A DNA stretch of 64,000 bases from Paraburkholderia unamae (GTDB lineage: Bacteria > Pseudomonadota > Gammaproteobacteria > Burkholderiales > Burkholderiaceae), in NCBI RefSeq assembly GCF_003268775.1, contig NZ_QLSU01000025.1, forward strand, positions 62,001-126,000, written 5' to 3'. Positions 60,202-64,000 of this stretch are shown one piece after another. The translations under genes and the position numbers were made by a program. Positions within the stretch are counted from its first letter, which is position 1; every line of letters begins with the position of its first letter. A model generated the notes under the pieces. That model saw nothing but the letters and a program-made list of their open reading frames with translations. It made no database searches and was not told where the DNA came from.

Positions 60202-61565
60202 TGTTCGACTTTGCTATAAAGTGCGCCCGACTCGATGAGGCGTTCGAGATGGTGAATATCAAATCCGCCCTTGGCGAATTGCGGTTCCACCATCAGTTGC
60301 CGATGCAGCGGGATTGACGTATCGACGCCCGCAATCACGGTTTCATCGAGCGCCACGCGCATGCGCGCAATGGCTTCGTCACGCGTTTTTCCATAGGCGA
60401 GCAGTTTCGCGATCAGCGAATCGTAGTTCGGCGGAATCGTGTAGCCAGAGTACAGATGCGATTCCACGCGAATTCCGGGGCCGCCTGGCGCGATCCACGA
60501 TTCGACCTTGCCGGGCGAGGGCGTGAACTTCCAGGGATGCTCCGCCGTGATCCGGCATTCGATGGCGTGTCCTCTCAATTCGATATCGTCCTGGCGGATC
60601 GACAGGGGATGTCCCATCGCAACACGGAGTTGCTCCGCGACGATATCGACACCCGTGACCAGTTCGGTCACAGGGTGTTCGACCTGAACCCGGGTGTTCA
60701 TTTCGATGAAATAGAACTCGCCGTTCTCGTACAGAAACTCGAACGTGCCCGCGCCACGATAACCCGTCCTCACGCAAGCCTCGGCGCACAGCGTGCCGAT
60801 GCGGCCGATCGCGGCGCGTTCGATGCCGGGCGCGGGGGATTCCTCGATGACTTTCTGGTGGCGGCGCTGCATGGAGCAATCGCGTTCGCCGAGCCAGACG
60901 GCGTTGCCGTGCGTGTCGGCCAGCACCTGGATTTCCACGTGCCGAGGGTGTTCGAGAAATCGCTCGATATAGACGGTTGGATTGCCGAATGCCGACGCGG
61001 CTTCCTCGCGTGTCGTGGAAACGGCCGCTGCAAGATCAGCCGCTTTGTGCACGACCCGCATGCCGCGCCCGCCGCCACCGCCGGCGGCCTTCACGATCAG
61101 CGGATAGCCGACCGCATCGGCGATGCTGGCAACGGTGTCCGCGTCTTCGGGCAGCGGGCCATCGGAGCCCGGCACGCAAGGCACGCCCGCGTCCTTCATT
61201 GCGCGCTTGGCGCTGACCTTGTCGCCCATTAGCCGGATAGAAGCCGACGTCGGCCCGATGAACGTGAGTCCCGCGTTTTCGACCGACTCGGCGAAGCCCG
61301 CGTTCTCTGAGAGGAAGCCGTAGCCCGGGTGGATGGCGTCGGCGTCCGTCAACCGGGCGGCGATCAGCAACTCGTTCTTGTTGAGGTAACTTCTCGCGGA
61401 AGGCGCGGGGCCGATGCACAGCGCCTTGTCGGCGAGTTGCACGTGCCGAAGGTCGGCGTCGGCTTCCGAGTGCACCGCCACGGTCTTGAGGCCCAATGCC
61501 TTGCAGGCGCGCAGAATTCTCAGTGCGATTTCGCCGCGATTGGCAATCAGTACGGTATGGAACAT
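60198..61565 (-). CDS. accC: Biotin carboxylase (AccC-type)
   Basis: 455 residues, usual AccC length. ATP-grasp features: glycine loop KAAGGGGGRGMRVVHK (about 159-174), the VEIQVLAD and GERDCSMQRRHQKVIEESP stretches, FYFIEMNTRVQVEHPVTE, and PPNYDSLIAKLLAYG. ATG 61565, seven bases after the accB stop. It carboxylates biotin on a carrier protein; its transferase partner is unclear here because no carboxyltransferase alpha/beta is in view, only PxpB/PxpC. Confidence 0.93.
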   Translation of the reverse strand: MFHTVLIANRGEIALRILRACKALGLKTVAVHSEADADLRHVQLADKALCIGPAPSARSYLNKNELLIAARLTDADAIHPGYGFLSENAGFAESVENAGLTFIGPTSASIRLMGDKVSAKRAMKDAGVPCVPGSDGPLPEDADTVASIADAVGYPLIVKAAGGGGGRGMRVVHKAADLAAAVSTTREEAASAFGNPTVYIERFLEHPRHVEIQVLADTHGNAVWLGERDCSMQRRHQKVIEESPAPGIERAAIGRIGTLCAEACVRTGYRGAGTFEFLYENGEFYFIEMNTRVQVEHPVTELVTGVDIVAEQLRVAMGHPLSIRQDDIELRGHAIECRITAEHPWKFTPSPGKVESWIAPGGPGIRVESHLYSGYTIPPNYDSLIAKLLAYGKTRDEAIARMRVALDETVIAGVDTSIPLHRQLMVEPQFAKGGFDIHHLERLIESGALYSKVEQ

Positions 61566-61572
61566 CTCGGCC

Positions 61573-62025
61573 TTAAATCGGTTCAATGACAAAGAGCGGG
61601 GTGTCGTGCGCGACAGCGGCGCCATCGCTCACAAGAATCTCGATCAGGCGCCCCGCGCGGTCCGCCTCGATGGGGTTGAGCAGTTTCATCGCTTCCACGA
61701 GGCCGAGCGTGTGGCCTTCCTCGATGAGATCGCCCGGTGAAGCGAACACGGGTTGGTCCGGGCCCGGCGCGCGGTAGAAGGTTCCGGTCATTCCGGATGG
61801 GATGACGTGCTGCGCCTGTGCGGCCGGGCTGGCGGCTTGCGAGCCCGGTGACTGCGCCGCCGATGGACGCGCAATGGCCGCAACGGAATCGGCTTTGTGC
61901 GGTGGAGAACGCTCGCCGCCGCCCCGCACGAGTTTGATGCGTTCGTCGCCGTTCGTGTACTCGATCACATCAAGCGACGAGCGCTCCAGCAGACGGATGA
62001 GTCCGTCAATCAACTCCTGATTCAT
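61573..62025 (-). CDS. accB: Biotin carboxyl carrier protein (AccB-type)
   Basis: 150 residues. The biotinylation motif is VEAMKLLNP with K114, and the thumb FYRAPGPDQPVFASPGDLIEEG is present. N-terminal helix, then an Ala/Pro linker (about 45-75), then the carrier domain. AAGGGCGG precedes the ATG at 62025. It sits between pxpA and accC. Confidence 0.92.
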   Translation of the reverse strand: MNQELIDGLIRLLERSSLDVIEYTNGDERIKLVRGGGERSPPHKADSVAAIARPSAAQSPGSQAASPAAQAQHVIPSGMTGTFYRAPGPDQPVFASPGDLIEEGHTLGLVEAMKLLNPIEADRAGRLIEILVSDGAAVAHDTPLFVIEPI

Positions 62026-62035
62026 CGGGCCGCCC

Positions 62036-62812
62036 TTAGCTGAACGCCTTGACCACGATGCCCGCTTCTTCGAGCGTGCGCCGTACCTTCGCCGCCATCT
62101 CGATGGCGCCGGGCGTGTCGCTGTGCACGCAGATGGTATCAATAGGAACCCTGATCATCCGGCCGGAGATCGTTTCGATCGCGCCTTCGCGGACCATCCG
62201 CAACATGCGCGCGGCGGCTTCGTCGGCGTCGTGCAGCACCGAGCCGGGCACCTTGCGGGGCACGAGGTGCCCCTCCTCGTCGTACGCGCGGTCGGCGAAC
62301 ACTTCGCTGCGCACGTCCAGTCCCATCTCCCGGCAAACCCTCTCCATCACCGCGCCGGAGAAGGTCATGCAGATGAGCGACGGATTGACGGCCTGGATGG
62401 CGCGCGCGATGGCTCTCGCGACGTCCTCATCGGTTTGCGTGAGGTTGCCGAGCGCACCGTGCGCCTTGACGTAGGTAATACGGTGGCCGGCGTAGCGCGC
62501 GAGCGCTTCGGCCGCGCCGATCTGCCAGGCGACGAAGCGCTCGATTTCCCCGGTCGAGTACGGAATGATGCGGCGCCCGAAACCCCAGAGGTCGGGGAAG
62601 CCCGGGTGCGCGCCGATGGCGACGCCGCGCTCTTTGGCGAGTGCGAACGTGCGGGCCATGATCTCCGGGTCGCCCGCATGCAGACCGCAGGCGACGTTGG
62701 CCGAGGTGACGATCTTCAGAATGGCGTCGTCGTCGCCCATCCGGTAGGGGCCGAAGCCCTCGCCCATATCGGAATTGAGGTCGACTTCAATGCGGTTGTT
62801 TATCGTGGTCAT
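62036..62812 (-). CDS. pxpA: 5-oxoprolinase subunit PxpA (LamB/YcsF family)
   Basis: 258 residues. Family opening VDLNSDMGEGFGPYRMGDDDAILKIVTSANVACGLHAGDP (residues about 9-49) with the metal/catalytic Asp and His residues; later HPGFPDLWGFGRR and VKAHGALGN. PxpA opens the 5-oxoproline ring with ATP together with PxpB/PxpC. Follows pxpC by about 42 bases and precedes accB. Confidence 0.93.
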   Translation of the reverse strand: MTTINNRIEVDLNSDMGEGFGPYRMGDDDAILKIVTSANVACGLHAGDPEIMARTFALAKERGVAIGAHPGFPDLWGFGRRIIPYSTGEIERFVAWQIGAAEALARYAGHRITYVKAHGALGNLTQTDEDVARAIARAIQAVNPSLICMTFSGAVMERVCREMGLDVRSEVFADRAYDEEGHLVPRKVPGSVLHDADEAAARMLRMVREGAIETISGRMIRVPIDTICVHSDTPGAIEMAAKVRRTLEEAGIVVKAFS

Positions 62813-62854
62813 GTGTCGTGTCTTCCTTGCAGGCTATGTTCGAAAGGTGTCGCG

Positions 62855-63835
62855 TCAGGCGCGGTGCGCCATCAGCGCAAGCGCGTTGCGAATCCGGCCG
62901 AGTTCCTCGGCTTGTTCTTGCAGGGCGCAAACGGCGGTGTCGATATCGACGCTTTCAAAGCGGATGCGGCATCCAACCGGCGCTTGGGCGAGCTTCCACA
63001 AATCGGCTTCGATGACGGTCGCGATCTTCGGATAGCCACCGCAGGTATTCGCTTCCGCCAGTTGAATGATGGGTTGACCGGACGGCGGAACCTGTACGGT
63101 TCCCGGTACGATGCCGTGCGAAAGCAACTCAACGGGCGCTGCCAGGCCGAGCGGCGCGCCGCTCAACCGGTAGCCAACCCGGTTGGCGTCCGCGGTGACT
63201 TCATAGGCGGATTGCGCGAAGGCCGTTCGCGCGCTTGAATCGAACAGGGCGTACTCGGCGCCCTCCAGCACGCGGACCGCGACCTCTCCGGCGGAGAGCG
63301 CCTGCCAGAAGGCGGGCAGGTCCCTGGGAACGACGCCAAGGCCGGCTGCCTGCCGCCGCGGCTTGCCGTACGGCTCGCACGCTCCTAGCTGGTCGCCGCG
63401 TTTCAGGCCACGCCCCTGCATGCCGCCAAAGTTCGCTTTCAGGTCGGTCGATCGCGAACCCATGATCATCTCGACGTCGATGCCGCCGCCGACCGCGAGG
63501 TACGCGCGTGCACCTCTGCGCGGGCGTTCGATGACGATGGTTTGCCCGGCTTTGGCGGCGCGCCCCCACCACGGCGCCACGATTTCGTCTTCGACCCGGA
63601 CGACGCAATCGGCCCCGGCAACCGCGAAGTCGATATCCTCAGTGCTCCGAATCTTGAAGGGGAACATGCTGACTTCGATCCCGGCTTCGCGCGCGTCATT
63701 GCCGACCATCGCGTTGGCGACCGACAAGGCGAGGCTGTCCATGGCGCCGCCACGGCTCAGCCCGTTATCAAGGTATCCACGGCGCCCCAGATCCTGAATC
63801 AGATTGGCGGCGCCGCTCGACAAGACTTCAATCAC
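62855..63835 (-). CDS. pxpC: 5-oxoprolinase subunit PxpC (biotin-dependent carboxyltransferase family)
   Basis: 326 residues, GTG start at 63835 overlapping the pxpB stop. Features: GAANLIQDLGRRGYLDNGLSRGGAMDSLALSVANAMVGND at the N-terminus, AYLAVGGGIDVEMIMGSRSTDLKANFGG (about 112-139) and TVQVPPSGQPIIQLAEANTCGGYPKIA. Member of the AHS2/KipA family that pairs with AHS1/KipI (PxpB). Confidence 0.93.
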   Translation of the reverse strand: MIEVLSSGAANLIQDLGRRGYLDNGLSRGGAMDSLALSVANAMVGNDAREAGIEVSMFPFKIRSTEDIDFAVAGADCVVRVEDEIVAPWWGRAAKAGQTIVIERPRRGARAYLAVGGGIDVEMIMGSRSTDLKANFGGMQGRGLKRGDQLGACEPYGKPRRQAAGLGVVPRDLPAFWQALSAGEVAVRVLEGAEYALFDSSARTAFAQSAYEVTADANRVGYRLSGAPLGLAAPVELLSHGIVPGTVQVPPSGQPIIQLAEANTCGGYPKIATVIEADLWKLAQAPVGCRIRFESVDIDTAVCALQEQAEELGRIRNALALMAHRA

Positions 63836-64000
63836 AGCTCGATCCTCTTCACACTAAACTGGACGCGGTCCCCGGGGGCCAGCAAACACGCTTCTGGCCG
63901 TCCGAGCTTGAACATCTCGACGTCGGTTTCGCCGATCAGGTGCCATCCCGAGGGCGCGGTGCAAGGCATGACGCCTGCCTGCGCGCCACCGACTATCACC
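63832..64000 (-). CDS. pxpB: 5-oxoprolinase subunit PxpB (5' part cut by window edge)
   Basis: Only the C-terminal part is present. It reads VGGAQAGVMPCTAPSGWHLI then GETDVEMFKLGRPEACLLAPGDRVQF and SVKRIEL, matching the AHS1/KipI C-terminus (GGSQTG-type turn and RAGDRVRF ending). Overlaps pxpC by four bases (GTGA), so the operon is pxpB-pxpC-pxpA-accB-accC-carrier-like. Confidence 0.88.
   Translation of the reverse strand, partial: VIVGGAQAGVMPCTAPSGWHLIGETDVEMFKLGRPEACLLAPGDRVQFSVKRIEL

Overview
The window is GC-rich, densely packed and rich in regulator-plus-catabolic-operon modules. Class III CoA-transferases, MHS-type MFS carriers, LysR regulators, H-NS paralogues and a ParA/ParB/Rep block together suggest a Burkholderiaceae secondary replicon (chromid or megaplasmid), most likely Paraburkholderia or a close relative. 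This is inference from gene content and sequence style; no rRNA, tRNA, transposase, integrase or CRISPR array was seen.

Layout. 1-4660: end of a sugar-type ABC ATPase, two H-NS-family proteins, one small unassigned protein, and much sequence without convincing genes. 4663-9440: replication and partition core, parA-parB-rep on the minus strand. Its parA promoter carries palindromes, two direct repeats containing ATCCAAnTTGGAT lie at the end of parB, and a promoter-terminator unit predicts a ~100-nt RNA divergent from rep. 9443-14180: SSS symporter, DUF485 protein and CaiB-type CoA-transferase, with a divergent LysR. 14205-22451: reductive pyrimidine catabolism (RutR-like regulator, ureidopropionase/carbamoylase, PreT, PreA, NCS1 transporter, dihydropyrimidinase). 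22505-40197: a dispersed catabolic region with a phthalate-type Rieske oxygenase, two PDR/VanB-type reductases, two class II aldolase-fold enzymes, an amidase, a MOSC protein, a branched-chain-type ABC importer containing a DUF1116 protein, an MFS carrier, a LysR and an XRE-cupin regulator.

40558-44985: MFS carrier, mesaconyl-C4-CoA hydratase-like and CoA-transferase genes with a divergent LysR, suggesting C5-dicarboxylate use. 45050-49337: oxalate module frc-oxc-CoA-transferase. 49585-50589: a secreted small protein and a stress-type membrane protein. 50773-54552: PLP enzyme and DAACS transporter with a divergent LysR. 54581-59670: LysR divergent from a split TPP decarboxylase, an aldehyde dehydrogenase and an MFS carrier. 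59755-64000: pxpB-pxpC-pxpA-accB-accC plus a second carrier protein lacking the biotinyl lysine.

How it works together: most blocks pair a transporter, a CoA-activating, hydrolytic or oxygenating enzyme set and one dedicated regulator, so the region reads as a set of separately controlled supply lines for small carboxylates, amides and N-heterocycles beside the replicon's own maintenance genes. The most unusual signals are the hairpin-repeat RNA beside rep, a shared TAAAGTrGAG-type motif linking three promoters near the XRE-cupin gene, the DUF1116 protein inside a liv operon, and the biotin-less carrier protein in the AccC/PxpABC operon.
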